Positions 53,100-62,407 of a stretch of 64,000 nucleotides of DNA are shown here, in pieces. Origin of the DNA: a candidate division KSB1 bacterium (lineage in GTDB: Bacteria; Zhuqueibacterota; Zhuqueibacteria; Zhuqueibacterales; Zhuqueibacteraceae); NCBI GenBank assembly GCA_034506255.1, contig JAPDPX010000013.1, forward strand, positions 1 through 64,000, written 5' to 3'. Under the pieces are notes generated by a model. It was not told the origin of the DNA and searched no databases. It saw only the letters and a program-made list of their open reading frames with translations. Positions within the stretch are counted from its first letter, which is position 1; every line of letters starts with the position of its first letter. A program made the position numbers and the translations under genes.

Positions 53100-56000
53100 T
53101 CAACGCTTGTCATTTGCCAGCCATTTTTCAATCATCGCCAGAATATCCTTTTTGGCGAAGGGTTTGGTGAGATAGTCATCGCAGCCGGCGGCGAGCGCCT
53201 TTTCCCGATCGCCTTTCATCGCGGCCGCGGTGAGCGCCACCACGGGAATGTGCGCGAGCTGTTTCTGCGTTTTGAGGGTGCGGGCGACGCGATAGCCGTC
53301 CATCTGCGGCAGCATGATGTCCATCAAAATCAGATGCGGCCGTTCATGCTGCGCCTTCCACAGCGCCTGCTCACCGCCTTCGGCAAAACTCACCTGATAG
53401 CCCTGTTCCTCCAGAATGTATTGCATCGCATAGCGGGTGTTTTCGTCATCTTCGACCACGAGGATGTGAGGTCGCAGGCGGCGCCATTTCCCGGCCGCAG
53501 TGGCTGGTCGCACACGGGTTTGCGGCTGGCCGGCGGGCGTTTTGCCCGCGGCTTTTGCGCGCGGCACTTCCACCGGCACTGTCATTGTGAAGGTGGAACC
53601 CTCGCCCGGTGTGCTCGCCACCGTGATGGTGCCGCCCAGAATCGCGAGCAGCCGTTGCGAAATTGCCAGACCCAGCCCGGTGCCGCCCTGGCGCCGGGAT
53701 TCACCGGCCTCCAGTTGCCGGAACGGCTCAAAGATTTCGGTGAGACGTTTGGCAGGAATGCCGATGCCGGTGTCGCGCACGGCCAGACGCAGCAGTGGCG
53801 GCTGGAATTGTGCCGTCACGGCAATCTCCCCCCGGGTGGTAAATTTGACGGCATTGCCCAGCAAATTGGTGAGGCCGCGTGCAAGTATGTTGCGATCGCT
53901 GCGAATCAGCGGCGGCAGCGTTTCGGACAAATCAAGCTGCAGCGCCAGTTTTTTCCGCTCACACAGCGGCCGCACGGTTTCGACCGTCTCACGAATCAGC
54001 ATGGCCGGATCAAACTCCTCCAGCAGCGCCTCCATTTTGCCGGCGGTGATTTTGCTCAAGTCGAGAATGTCGTCGATGAGCTGCAGCAGGTTGCGGCCGC
54101 TGCGATGCACGATCTCGAGCTGATGCCGCTGCCCGGGCGCGAGCTGGTTGGCGGTTTGTTCGCGCAGGATTTCGGAGAACTGCAGGATGGCGTGCAACGG
54201 CGTGCGCAGTTCGTGTGACACGCTGGCGAGAAAATCCGAGATGTGTTGGTTGGCGCGCGCCAGTGCCTGCGCGCGGGCCTCCGCCTGATGAAACAAGCGC
54301 GCGTTGTCGAGCGTGAGCGTGATTTGCGCCAGCAAATCCCGGTCGAACGCTTCGGTGACGGTGGCTTCCGCATTGAAGGCCAGCAGCAATCCAAAAACGC
54401 GGCCGCGTGAGCGCAATGCCATGAGTTTTGCGGTGCCTGAGGTGCCGGCCTTTACACCCGCCAATTCCGGCCAGGGCGCCTCTGGCAACTCCACGTGCGC
54501 CACCGCTTCACGCAGTGCGCGCTCAAAAAGCGGCGTGAGGCTGGCAGTCGGCACCTCGCGCAGCGTGAGATTCCTGCTGCGGCCTTTTTCGCCGCGGCCC
54601 GGCTGTCCCAGTGCCAGCACCCAGGGCGCGGTGGGCTCCCCGCCCTCGCGGCTTTCGCGCGTCTCGTTCTCCACCTGCACCGCCAGGAAAACCGGTTGTG
54701 CCCGGGCTTGTGCCGCCAGTGCGGCGATCTCGCTGACCACGCCCTGCAAGGTTGCGGCGGCTTGAAAGGCATTGCCGATTTGCGCGAGCAATTTGGCCTG
54801 GCGCACATTGGCGGCGTGCAGCGCCAGCAGACGATTGTTTGCCATCGCCAAAGCCGCACCGTCGGCGATCCTTTCGATGTCCCGCACTTCTTCCCGGCCG
54901 GGCTGGCGGCCGTCCTGCGGATTGAAGACGAGAATGAGACCGTCCCAGCGTTCACGACCGCGAATGGGCACCAGCAGACAATCATGTTTCTGCCAGTCAC
55001 CGGTGCCGGGAAGATCCCAATCTGGCGGCAAAAAGCGCGGCCGGCCCTCCGGCAGGTTTTGCGCCTGCAGCAGGAATGATTGGCTGACGCGCCATTGCTC
55101 CAGCAGATAGGGAACGAGATCGGCATGCGCGAGCTTGCGCAAACTCCGCGGCAGGCGCTGGCCATTTTCCGCAAAGCCGGTGCTGGCTGCCAACAAATAA
55201 TCGCCCTCCCCGGCCGCCTGATAAACCACCACCCGCTGCCAGCCGAGTGCCGCAATGGCCGAAGCGATCGCCGGCATAATCACCTCCAGACCCACGCCCA
55301 GCCGGATGCTCTCGCCGATTTCCAGGACCTTGCCGAGTCGATCGACGCGGCGTCGCAGTGCGGCCGTCGTGGCCCCGGTTTTGGCCTCCAGATCGTCCGG
55401 GTCCGCGCTGCGCCGCAGCCGCTCGCTTTCGGCCAGCTCGCGGCCCCAGGCCACTGCCCCGGCATATTCTTTTTGAGAATTGAACAACGGCCGCGCATTC
55501 CACCGGCAGATGAGCATCTCACCGCCGCGGGTTTGCACCGGCGCGTCGAACTGCTGAAATTCGATCTTGACCGCCCCGCCGTATTGCATCAGGCGCTGCA
55601 GCTCCTGAAAAAAGCCGGGCAGCATGGCCGGTGTCATCCCGGCCGCGGTGACACCCAGGCGCTGTTGCGCTCTGGCATTCAGATGCAGGCAACGGCCTGT
55701 GGCATCGACCACAATGAGAAGGTCCTCGAGCGCATCCAGCACGGCATCATAGTGGAGCCGTTGCGCCGCCAATTCCTGCTGCACGGCTGCCGTGGCGGCA
55801 GCATGGCGTGCAAGTTCCTCCGCGGTTTGCCGGCGCTCGCTGAGATCTTGCACCATCCAGAAGTGGCGCAGCGACGGCGGATCGCCGGCCACGAGCGGTA
55901 CTGCCGTCAGCTCGCAGGTGAATCCTCGCGGCAGGGTGCTGGCGCTGTTCACCTCACCCTGCCAGGGTTGTTGCTGTGACAGCCGCCGGTTGATTGCCTC

Positions 56001-57347
56001 CGCCGGAAAAGAGTCCGGTTCGAACAGCAAAGGCAGCGCGTGGCCCACAAGCTCCGACCGGGAAAGGCCGAACAATCTTTCGAAGGCGGGATTCACTGTG
56101 ACGATTTTGTCTGCTGCATCGGTGAGTGCCATGGCCAGCGTGGCCTGCGTGAAACTCTGCTGCAGGATTTGCAATTCAGCCGCCTGACGCGCGACTGTTT
56201 CCTGCAGCGCCTGCCTGGCGGCGTGCTCAGCCGTGATTTCCTGCAGCCCCAGGTGCATGCCGGTGACACGCTGCGTTTCGTTGCGCAGCGGCGCATAAGT
56301 CGCGCGCAACACACGCGCGCCGGCGGCTGTGGGCAGGCGGATTTCGGTTTGGCCGCTGTGCCCGTGCCGCATGTCGCGCAGCAATGGTTGCAGCGCCTGG
56401 TACATTTCCGCTGCAACGCCGTCACGCAACAGCCGGCCATTGATGCCATTCGCAGACGTCACCCCCGCGAGTTGGAGAAAACCGTCATTGACGAAAAGAA
56501 TGCGGCCGTCCAGATCGAGATGCACCACGGCTTCGCTCATCAACGCCAGAGTGGCACTTTGGCTGTACACCCGCGCTTCCAGCTCGAGGTTGTTTTCCAG
56601 CAGGCTTTTGCGCAGCTCGGCCTCCAGTCGCAGAAAACGGCCGCGATCGGCGGCCAATCCCACAATGATGAACAGGCTGGCCAGGCCGAGGGTGAGCGTG
56701 ACGGGCAGGGCGGCGAAGGGCAGGAGAAACTGCAGTGCCGTCGTGCCGGACTGGCTCAACGCCGCGGCTGCCAGCCAAAGCCACAGCCCGTTGCGGCTGC
56801 GCCACCAGCGCAACAGCGCGCTGATCGCAGCCAGCAAAAAGCAGCCGGCACAAATGCCGGCCGCGATTTGTTCCAGCAGCGCGAGCGTGGGCGGTGCCGG
56901 CGACCATGCGCTCAACCCGCGAGTGTGCCACAGGGCAAGACCGAAAAGCAGGGACAAGGTGAGGGCACCGCCGGCAAGCCAGTACCGCAGATACGGTTTG
57001 GGTTTGGGAGAAGGCAGGCGAAAGGCGAGAAACGCCATGAGCAGCCAATGCAGGCTCAAGCCGAGCAGGAAACCATGCGCCACGAATTCCAGGCTGTGCC
57101 TGCCGGTCCAGGCGAGTGCCGGAAGGGCTTGCCCGGCGAGGGTGAGCAGGTAGAGCAGCTTGAGCAGCTCGGTGGTGACCAGACCCGCGAATACCACGAA
57201 GCCCTGCGCACGATACACTTGCAGGGCAAACAGGCTGGCAAACCACGCCAGAAACAGCGCGATGCTGCCGGCGATTATGAGGTTCACCGCATGCGGGGTG
57301 AGAGCATCAAGCATCATGGCTGCTGTGAGTGAGTGTGGCCATGGCAC
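53100..57347 (-). CDS. Hybrid sensor histidine kinase with 7TM-like, PAS, GAF and REC domains
   Basis: 1415 residues (or 1405 from the MM at 57317). About seven hydrophobic helices (12-240) resemble a 7TM sensory module. Then PAS domains (SEAVVHLDLDGRILFVNDGFL; AMALTDAADKIVTVNPAFERLFG; ALEDLLIVVDATGRCLHLNARA), GAF-like regions (about 680-1015), HisKA (ISDFLASVSHELRTPLHAILQFSEIL), HATPase (GLTNLLGNAVKFT, DTGIGIP, GTGLGLAISQRLLAI), and a C-terminal receiver (ILVVEDDENTRYAMQ, LILMDIMLPQMDG, LTKPF). Internal phosphotransfer from histidine to its own receiver is expected. It could feed other receivers in this cluster, but no linking evidence is in the sequence. Confidence 0.92.
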   Translation of the reverse strand: MPWPHSLTAAMMLDALTPHAVNLIIAGSIALFLAWFASLFALQVYRAQGFVVFAGLVTTELLKLLYLLTLAGQALPALAWTGRHSLEFVAHGFLLGLSLHWLLMAFLAFRLPSPKPKPYLRYWLAGGALTLSLLFGLALWHTRGLSAWSPAPPTLALLEQIAAGICAGCFLLAAISALLRWWRSRNGLWLWLAAAALSQSGTTALQFLLPFAALPVTLTLGLASLFIIVGLAADRGRFLRLEAELRKSLLENNLELEARVYSQSATLALMSEAVVHLDLDGRILFVNDGFLQLAGVTSANGINGRLLRDGVAAEMYQALQPLLRDMRHGHSGQTEIRLPTAAGARVLRATYAPLRNETQRVTGMHLGLQEITAEHAARQALQETVARQAAELQILQQSFTQATLAMALTDAADKIVTVNPAFERLFGLSRSELVGHALPLLFEPDSFPAEAINRRLSQQQPWQGEVNSASTLPRGFTCELTAVPLVAGDPPSLRHFWMVQDLSERRQTAEELARHAAATAAVQQELAAQRLHYDAVLDALEDLLIVVDATGRCLHLNARAQQRLGVTAAGMTPAMLPGFFQELQRLMQYGGAVKIEFQQFDAPVQTRGGEMLICRWNARPLFNSQKEYAGAVAWGRELAESERLRRSADPDDLEAKTGATTAALRRRVDRLGKVLEIGESIRLGVGLEVIMPAIASAIAALGWQRVVVYQAAGEGDYLLAASTGFAENGQRLPRSLRKLAHADLVPYLLEQWRVSQSFLLQAQNLPEGRPRFLPPDWDLPGTGDWQKHDCLLVPIRGRERWDGLILVFNPQDGRQPGREEVRDIERIADGAALAMANNRLLALHAANVRQAKLLAQIGNAFQAAATLQGVVSEIAALAAQARAQPVFLAVQVENETRESREGGEPTAPWVLALGQPGRGEKGRSRNLTLREVPTASLTPLFERALREAVAHVELPEAPWPELAGVKAGTSGTAKLMALRSRGRVFGLLLAFNAEATVTEAFDRDLLAQITLTLDNARLFHQAEARAQALARANQHISDFLASVSHELRTPLHAILQFSEILREQTANQLAPGQRHQLEIVHRSGRNLLQLIDDILDLSKITAGKMEALLEEFDPAMLIRETVETVRPLCERKKLALQLDLSETLPPLIRSDRNILARGLTNLLGNAVKFTTRGEIAVTAQFQPPLLRLAVRDTGIGIPAKRLTEIFEPFRQLEAGESRRQGGTGLGLAISQRLLAILGGTITVASTPGEGSTFTMTVPVEVPRAKAAGKTPAGQPQTRVRPATAAGKWRRLRPHILVVEDDENTRYAMQYILEEQGYQVSFAEGGEQALWKAQHERPHLILMDIMLPQMDGYRVARTLKTQKQLAHIPVVALTAAAMKGDREKALAAGCDDYLTKPFAKKDILAMIEKWLANDKR

Positions 57348-57433
57348 GGCCCGCGCTGCCCGGGTAAAAGGGCATGCGGCTGCGGAAAGGATCGCGAAGA
57401 GTCGTGCCGGGCGGCCCCTGTCAGCGAGCCGGT

Positions 57434-57922
57434 TCAGTCGTCAAGCCAGTGGTCCGTGGGTTGATAGCGACGAAAATCTCCGGAGGGGATGGGCTTGAGG
57501 CCGTTGACCGGCAGGTTGAGGATGTAAGACCAGGCCTGGGTGGTTCCTTGTGCGGTGGTCACCGGGATGATTTTGCGAATGTACAGGCTGCGCTCGGGTT
57601 GATCAGGCCAGTATCCTTGAATCAAATCCAGCGTCTCGAAAAAGAGTTCGGGATCCTGCAACCGATGCAGCTCGCCATGCACCCGCTCGCCGTTGTCGCT
57701 TTCAATCATGCCGGGGAAGGAACCGACGTCATACAGTTTGCCGGCAGCGGTGGCGGGCCCGGCAAAGCTGGCTTTATCGGGATTGTTCAAAAAATCTGCG
57801 CGCTCCATGCCGCGCATGAGTGTGCCATAAACGAAAAGGAGATCGGTCGTTTCCGCCGCGGGTGCACGGCGCGGCCGCAGGCGAAACAGAGTGTTTTTGG
57901 GGAGATGATCGATAAATAGCAT
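57434..57922 (-). CDS. Gamma-glutamylcyclotransferase-like (AIG2/GGCT fold) protein
   Basis: 162 residues from ATG 57922 with an AGGA site. The hallmark LLFVYGTLMRGMERADFL appears near the N-terminus, with GKLYDVGSFPGMI and the ERVHGELHRL segment that carries the conserved glutamate. Fold members form 5-oxoproline from gamma-glutamyl amines, or act on related amides; bacterial members are mostly uncharacterised. The longer upstream frame has no family support. Confidence 0.86.
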   Translation of the reverse strand: MLFIDHLPKNTLFRLRPRRAPAAETTDLLFVYGTLMRGMERADFLNNPDKASFAGPATAAGKLYDVGSFPGMIESDNGERVHGELHRLQDPELFFETLDLIQGYWPDQPERSLYIRKIIPVTTAQGTTQAWSYILNLPVNGLKPIPSGDFRRYQPTDHWLDD

Positions 57923-58107
57923 GGGGGATTCCTGACGCGCCCGCACAAGCGAAAAAATTTTGTGAAAAGTAAGCATCCGCCTGCAGGATGTCAAGGGCTT
58001 TGACGGCGCTGCATGGTGGCCGGGGCGCCTGTGTTGGTGCGCGGCGGGAGAGGCAGCGCGCCACGCCGCAAAGTGACGGGGTGGCGCGTTTGCGCTCGCG
58101 ATCACTT

Positions 58108-58914
58108 TCAAAATGTGGCGGATACTTCGACCAGCTCGAAGCTCAAATGCGCGGCGGGCAGAATCTGTTTGATGAGGCGGTGGGGAGCTGTGCTTTCCAA
58201 CAGCAGAATCCAGCGCGCTTTGCCGGAGAAACCTTCAACGCGGTAGCAGTGGAACGAGCCCGCGGGAACCGACACTTCCTCGGTGCGCACCACCCAGGCC
58301 CGCGCGAGGGTTTCTTCATTCTCCAGTGCGTCGAAAATCGGGAAGGTGAGGGTGCGCCCCACCGCCAACCGGCTGGCGCGCAGGAGGTAGGGCACCGCGT
58401 TGACATCCGCCACCCCGGAGGAGAGCAGGCGGTGAATGTTCAAATTGCCGCCGAGCGCCTCCGGCCGTTTGACCATGCCGTTGACCGTGCGATCCTCATA
58501 GCGCAGATGGGCTTCCCGCGTCCAATCCTCATCGGACACGATCGTGTGGCTGGTCAACGGCTGCAAAGTCGAATCAGCTCGCAACGTGAAGGCGGTGGTG
58601 CGTGCGAACAATCCACGGGTGGCTTCGCTGATGTGAATGACGCCGGCGGCGCGGTCATGGACGATCGTCACAAGGGTTTCGCCGAACACGTTATGCCCGG
58701 AGACAGTGCGATAACGCAGTTGATCATCCACCAGCAATTGCGCATGGAATGGCCCGGGTGACGGCAGGCTCTGCGCCGATCCCACAGCGCACGGTCCAAT
58801 GATGGCCGTGAGAATCACCCTTGCCAGCCATATACCTGCCGCGGTTTGCCACTGGTCACGCCGGTGGCGGCGGCACCACGTGAACAGGTAAACAGGCGCT
58901 TTGCAAATCAACAT
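58108..58914 (-). CDS. DUF3108-like exported protein
   Basis: 268 residues from ATG 58914, which follows GAGGAG. A signal-like stretch with arginine cluster then hydrophobic residues (about 15-48) ends near GSAQS. The mature part (AQLLVDDQLRYRTVSGHNVFGETLVTIV, LRADSTLQPLTSHTIVSDEDW, FPIFDALENEE, VPAGSFHCYRVEGFSGKARWILLLE) has the pattern of DUF3108-type periplasmic beta-rich proteins that often bind lipids or cell-envelope ligands. The family label is by pattern and not certain. The open frame to 59136 lacks support. Confidence 0.72.
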   Translation of the reverse strand: MLICKAPVYLFTWCRRHRRDQWQTAAGIWLARVILTAIIGPCAVGSAQSLPSPGPFHAQLLVDDQLRYRTVSGHNVFGETLVTIVHDRAAGVIHISEATRGLFARTTAFTLRADSTLQPLTSHTIVSDEDWTREAHLRYEDRTVNGMVKRPEALGGNLNIHRLLSSGVADVNAVPYLLRASRLAVGRTLTFPIFDALENEETLARAWVVRTEEVSVPAGSFHCYRVEGFSGKARWILLLESTAPHRLIKQILPAAHLSFELVEVSATF

Positions 58915-59737
58915 ATGCTGCTCCTCTTCATCCATAAAGGGTCTGGCCGGGGCCTTTTCCCCAGGCCGGCAAGCTGGCGTGAGAAATGTTGACAGCGAGC
59001 CTGCAAAAGCGCGGGTCACACGGCAACGCCGCAGGTCCAAATCCAAAGACCAGGATGTTGCCTCAGAATCCTCGACGTGCGCCGCTCTCTGGAGACCGCA
59101 GCCTGAACAGGCATGGAAACATTTTTGATCAAACACTAAAATAGCCGCAACCGGCCGCTCTTGCTGATTGTCGCATCACACTGTTTTGAGATTGCCTGAA
59201 AAGGCATTTCTCACTTTGGATCCTGCCCGCCTGCTCGCCAACTCGGAAACGATGGCCTACTTGAGAAGGCGGGCCGCCAGTGCGCCGATCCTCTTGCGGA
59301 AGGTTTTTTTCCCGGCCGGAAATTTGAGAGGGCCAACCCGGCATGTCTGCCGGCGAACAAATGTCTACTGCAGTTTGCCGGAAAAGCCGCTCTTTTCCGC
59401 AGATTTGCCAGGTTGATTGTACAAGAAAATGTTGCGGCTAAACACACTTGAAGCCCGGCCGGAATGGCATCGTGGAATCCCGAGGCAGGGAAACAACAGT
59501 TGCCGGAGCCTGTTTTCCGCAGGAAGGGGAACAGAAAAAAATTCGCAGGATCGCTGCCCGGCGCATACTAATAAGCGGCTGGTGATTGGCCAGTCGCAAG
59601 CAGGCAACGACCAGACCGGTTGTTGACAATCGGGCAATCATTTAATATATTTGCCGGTCGTTCTGCCAGATGCCACTAATTCAATGAACACGGCATTGCG
59701 CGACTGGCATCACGAACTTCAACATTGGCGGAATGCT
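58915..59737. other. Divergent intergenic region
   Basis: About 820 bases between divergent genes. A perfect forward promoter is present at 59623-59651. Several short frames were examined and none looks real. Confidence 0.5.
59623..59651 (+). promoter_or_regulatory. Consensus sigma-70 promoter for the aminopeptidase gene
   Basis: TTGACA (59623-59628), 17 bases, TATATT (59646-59651). Predicted start near 59658, about 80 bases before ATG 59738. Confidence 0.7.
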
Positions 59738-60913
59738 ATGAAAGATCCAAGACTAGCACGGTTGGCGGAGGTTCTCACGCGTCACTCCACCCGCCTCCAG
59801 AAGGGGGAGCGGGTTTTGATCGAAGCCTATGATGTTCCGGAGATATTCGTCAACGAATTGATTGCCGCGGCGGTGCAATGCGGCGCGCTGCCGATTGTCG
59901 AGACCAGGCACAATCAGGTGTTGCGGCAGATGTATCGCAAATACGGCGAAGACGCCTTCAAGCTGCTGGGCGACATTGAGAAGTACCGCATGGCCAAGAT
60001 GGATGCCTACATCGGCGTGCGCGGCAGTCACAACATCTGCGAGATGTCCGACGTGCCGGTGCTCAACATGCGGCATTTGCAGCGCCACATCCTGCAGCCG
60101 GTGCATCACGACATTCGCCTGAAAACCAAGTGGGTGGTGTTGCGCTATCCCAATGCCGCCATGGCGCAGCAGGCCGGTATGAGCACGGAAGCCTTTGAAG
60201 ATTTCTACTTCGAAGTGTGCACCATGGACTACGGCCGCATGTCGCATGCCATGCAGGCGCTCAAGGAATTCATGGAACGCTGCGACCGCGTGCGCATCGT
60301 TGGGCCCGGCACCGATTTGGAATTCAGTATCAAGGGCATGCCGGCCGTACCCTGCGGTGGGGAGTACAACATCCCGGACGGCGAGTGTTTCACCGCGCCG
60401 GTGCGGGATTCGGTCAACGGCCGTATTCGCTTCAATACACCGACGATCTATCAGGGCGTGACCTTCTCCGACATCGAATTCACCTTCGAGAACGGCAGGA
60501 TCGTCAAAGCCTCGGCCGACAAAACCGCCCGCCTCAATGAGATTCTCGACACCGACGAAGGCGCGCGTTACCTCGGCGAGTTTTCCCTGGGCTTCAATCC
60601 CTACATCACCAGGCCAATGCTCGACATTCTCTTTGACGAGAAGATTGCCGGCTCCTTCCATCTCACCCCTGGCAACGCCTACGAGCATGCCGACAACGGC
60701 AATCGCAGTCAGGTGCATTGGGATTTGGTGATGATCCAGACGCCCGAGTACGGTGGCGGCCAGATTTACTTCGATGATGTCCTCGTGCGCCGCGACGGCA
60801 AATTCGTAATCCCGGAACTGCTGGCGCTCAATCCCGAAAATCTGATCGGCAACGGCAAAACCGCCCGGACGCGCGTCACCGATGAAGAACCGCTGGAAGA
60901 AGTGTACGTCTGA
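59738..60913 (+). CDS. M29-family metallo-aminopeptidase
   Basis: 391 residues from ATG 59738; ATG 59684, giving 18 more residues, is possible. Family features include RLAEVLTRHSTRLQKGERVLIEAYD, the metal-binding GGEYNIPDGECFTAPVRDSVNGRI, and GNAYEHADNGNRSQVHWDLVM near the end. M29 enzymes (AmpS/PepS, aminopeptidase T) are cytoplasmic dizinc or dicobalt aminopeptidases with broad specificity. Monocistronic to judge from the promoter and the hairpin that follows. Confidence 0.9.
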   Translation: MKDPRLARLAEVLTRHSTRLQKGERVLIEAYDVPEIFVNELIAAAVQCGALPIVETRHNQVLRQMYRKYGEDAFKLLGDIEKYRMAKMDAYIGVRGSHNICEMSDVPVLNMRHLQRHILQPVHHDIRLKTKWVVLRYPNAAMAQQAGMSTEAFEDFYFEVCTMDYGRMSHAMQALKEFMERCDRVRIVGPGTDLEFSIKGMPAVPCGGEYNIPDGECFTAPVRDSVNGRIRFNTPTIYQGVTFSDIEFTFENGRIVKASADKTARLNEILDTDEGARYLGEFSLGFNPYITRPMLDILFDEKIAGSFHLTPGNAYEHADNGNRSQVHWDLVMIQTPEYGGGQIYFDDVLVRRDGKFVIPELLALNPENLIGNGKTARTRVTDEEPLEEVYV

Positions 60914-60960
60914 AGTGTGCCTCCGCTCTGTAACGCGGTGACCTGATAGCGGCTCTTATT

Positions 60961-61030
60961 CCTGCTCTTTCTCATACTCATACTCAAATCCCGACACTTG
61001 AAAGCGAGCGTGGGTATGAGAAAGAGTAGG
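60961..61030. terminator. Long imperfect hairpin after the aminopeptidase gene
   Basis: CCTGCTCTTTCTCATAC (60961-60977) pairs with GTATGAGAAAGAGTAGG (61014-61030), with one G-U pair. The loop is about 36 bases, so the function is unclear. Confidence 0.4.
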
Positions 61031-61065
61031 AGTAGGAGTAGGAGTAGGAGTAAGAGTAAGAGTAA
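61024..61065. repeat. Hexanucleotide tandem repeat
   Basis: Seven units in a row: four GAGTAG then three GAGTAA. Located 60 bases before the selenoprotein start codon. Confidence 0.9.
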
Positions 61066-61125
61066 GGAGGAGGAAGTCGGAGCGATGGATGAACACCGCC
61101 ATCTTTTGTGAGGAATGATGGAGAG

Positions 61126-61344
61126 ATGAAAGTCACCATTGAATACTGCGTGCAGTGAAACTACTGGCCGCAGGCCTCCAGTTTGGAGCGCGAGATCAAA
61201 GCCCATTTTCCCGAGGCGGTTGTCGAGTTGATCGAAGGCAGCCGTGGTATTTTTGATGTGAAGAAGGACGGCCGTTTGATTTACTCGAAATATGCCACCG
61301 GTCGCTTTCCCCAAGGCCATGAAATTCTCGCATTGCTGAAGTGA
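61126..61344 (+). CDS. selW: SelW/Rdx-family selenoprotein with in-frame UGA (CxxU)
   Basis: 72 residues if the TGA at 61156-61158 is read as selenocysteine: MKVTIEYCVQ, then Sec11, then NYWPQASSLEREIKAHF and onward to a second TGA at 61342. Cys8-Val-Gln-Sec11 is the CxxU motif of the Rdx/SelW thioredoxin-like fold. The downstream part has the family pattern GSRGIFDVKKDGRLIYSK and GRFPQGHEIL, which aligns with SelW-like proteins, where the residue pair is usually CxxC or CxxU. The gene's reading frame is otherwise open and well formed after the TGA. GGAGAG lies directly before the ATG, and AGGA 11 bases upstream. Rdx proteins are small redox proteins; the client is unknown. A stop read-through is the alternative, but sequence conservation beyond the TGA argues against a pseudogene. 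Confidence 0.85.
61176..61188 (+). promoter_or_regulatory. Candidate bacterial SECIS element
   Basis: A five-pair stem CTCCA / TGGAG with loop GTT (61181-61183). The loop starts 22 bases after the UGA and begins with G, as bacterial SECIS elements usually do. Confidence 0.6.
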
Positions 61345-61402
61345 ATCGCGTCCCGCTGCCGGTTCCCGGCCGGAACCGGGGCGGGACATTTCTTTTCCGC
61401 CC

Positions 61403-62368
61403 ATGCCGTCCTCATTGCGATTGGCCGTACTCATTGTCCTGTGCGCCGGGAAATGGGCATGCATCGCCCAGCCCGGCACCAAGCCGACTCTCATGCCCAC
61501 CCCACCTGCTTCCGACGTGCTCGCCGGACTCGACCGTTCTCTCCAGCATCTCAGCGACAGTCTGCAGGCGAAAATCGGCGTGGCTTTTCGTGACCTGGAG
61601 ACCGGCCGCGAGTATTGCTTCAACGAAAAGACCATGCTGCATGCGGCCAGTACGATGAAAGTGGCGGTGATGATCGAAGTCTTCCGTCAGGCGGAGGCGG
61701 GAAGATTTCAACTGAGCGATTCGCTCCCTGTCCGCAATCAGTTCATCAGCATTGTCGACGGCTCGCCCTACAGTCTGGAGTTGGAGGAAGACAGCGATGA
61801 CTCCGTCTACGCCGCGCTCGGCGGCAAAATGCCCATCCTGGAACTGGTTCGCCACATGATTACGCTGAGCAGCAATCTCGCCACCAATCTGCTGATCGAA
61901 CTGGTGCGTGCCGACAGCGTCATGCACACGCTGCATCGCCTCGGCATTCATGAGCTGCAGGTGCTGCGCGGCGTGGAAGACCGCAAGGCGTATGAGCGCG
62001 GCCTGAACAATCGCACCAACGCCCGCGCGCTCATGCTTTGCCTGCAGGCAATCGCCGAGGGACGCGCCGCCAGCCCCGCCGGCTGTCAGGCGATGATCGC
62101 GATTATGCGCGAGCAAAAATTCCGGCAAAACATTCCCGCGGGTGTGCCGCCGGGCTTCTGGGTGGCCAACAAAACCGGATCGATTACCGCCATCGATCAT
62201 GATTGCGCCATCATCGGAAGGGATAATCGCAACCCCGTGGTGCTTGCCATCCTCACGCATGGGATTGCCACACACCAACAAGCCAGTGAAACCATTGCCG
62301 GCATCACCCGGCTGCTTTTCGACAAGCTCGTGCCGTCCATTGCCTCGAACCGGCCGCCGGCACAGTGA
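61403..62368 (+). CDS. Class A beta-lactamase-like serine hydrolase
   Basis: 321 residues with an N-terminal signal segment (about 5-22). The active-site serine is in STMK (Ser83, Lys86), followed by SSN in LSSNLATN in place of SDN, and KTG in VANKTGSI near the C-terminus. The omega-loop region GVEDRKAYERGLNNRTNARAL lacks the usual REPELN sequence, so the deacylating glutamate is uncertain and beta-lactam hydrolysis is not established. It may be a carboxypeptidase-like or non-lactamase serine hydrolase of the periplasm. Follows the selenoprotein gene by 58 bases in the same direction. Confidence 0.85.
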   Translation: MPSSLRLAVLIVLCAGKWACIAQPGTKPTLMPTPPASDVLAGLDRSLQHLSDSLQAKIGVAFRDLETGREYCFNEKTMLHAASTMKVAVMIEVFRQAEAGRFQLSDSLPVRNQFISIVDGSPYSLELEEDSDDSVYAALGGKMPILELVRHMITLSSNLATNLLIELVRADSVMHTLHRLGIHELQVLRGVEDRKAYERGLNNRTNARALMLCLQAIAEGRAASPAGCQAMIAIMREQKFRQNIPAGVPPGFWVANKTGSITAIDHDCAIIGRDNRNPVVLAILTHGIATHQQASETIAGITRLLFDKLVPSIASNRPPAQ

Positions 62369-62407
62369 CCACAATCCTCCTGTCATCCTGATCGTGCCAG
62401 GTTGCTT

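Noticed and set aside
57340..57360. TGGCACG...GCGC, a forward sigma-54-like match.
   Set aside because: No forward gene lies downstream and the -12 element is poor.
61126..61344. Reading the UGA-containing ORF as a pseudogene or sequencing error.
   Set aside because: The sequence after the UGA retains the Rdx family pattern, the UGA sits exactly at the redox position, and a SECIS-like hairpin follows. A confirmatory search is still needed.
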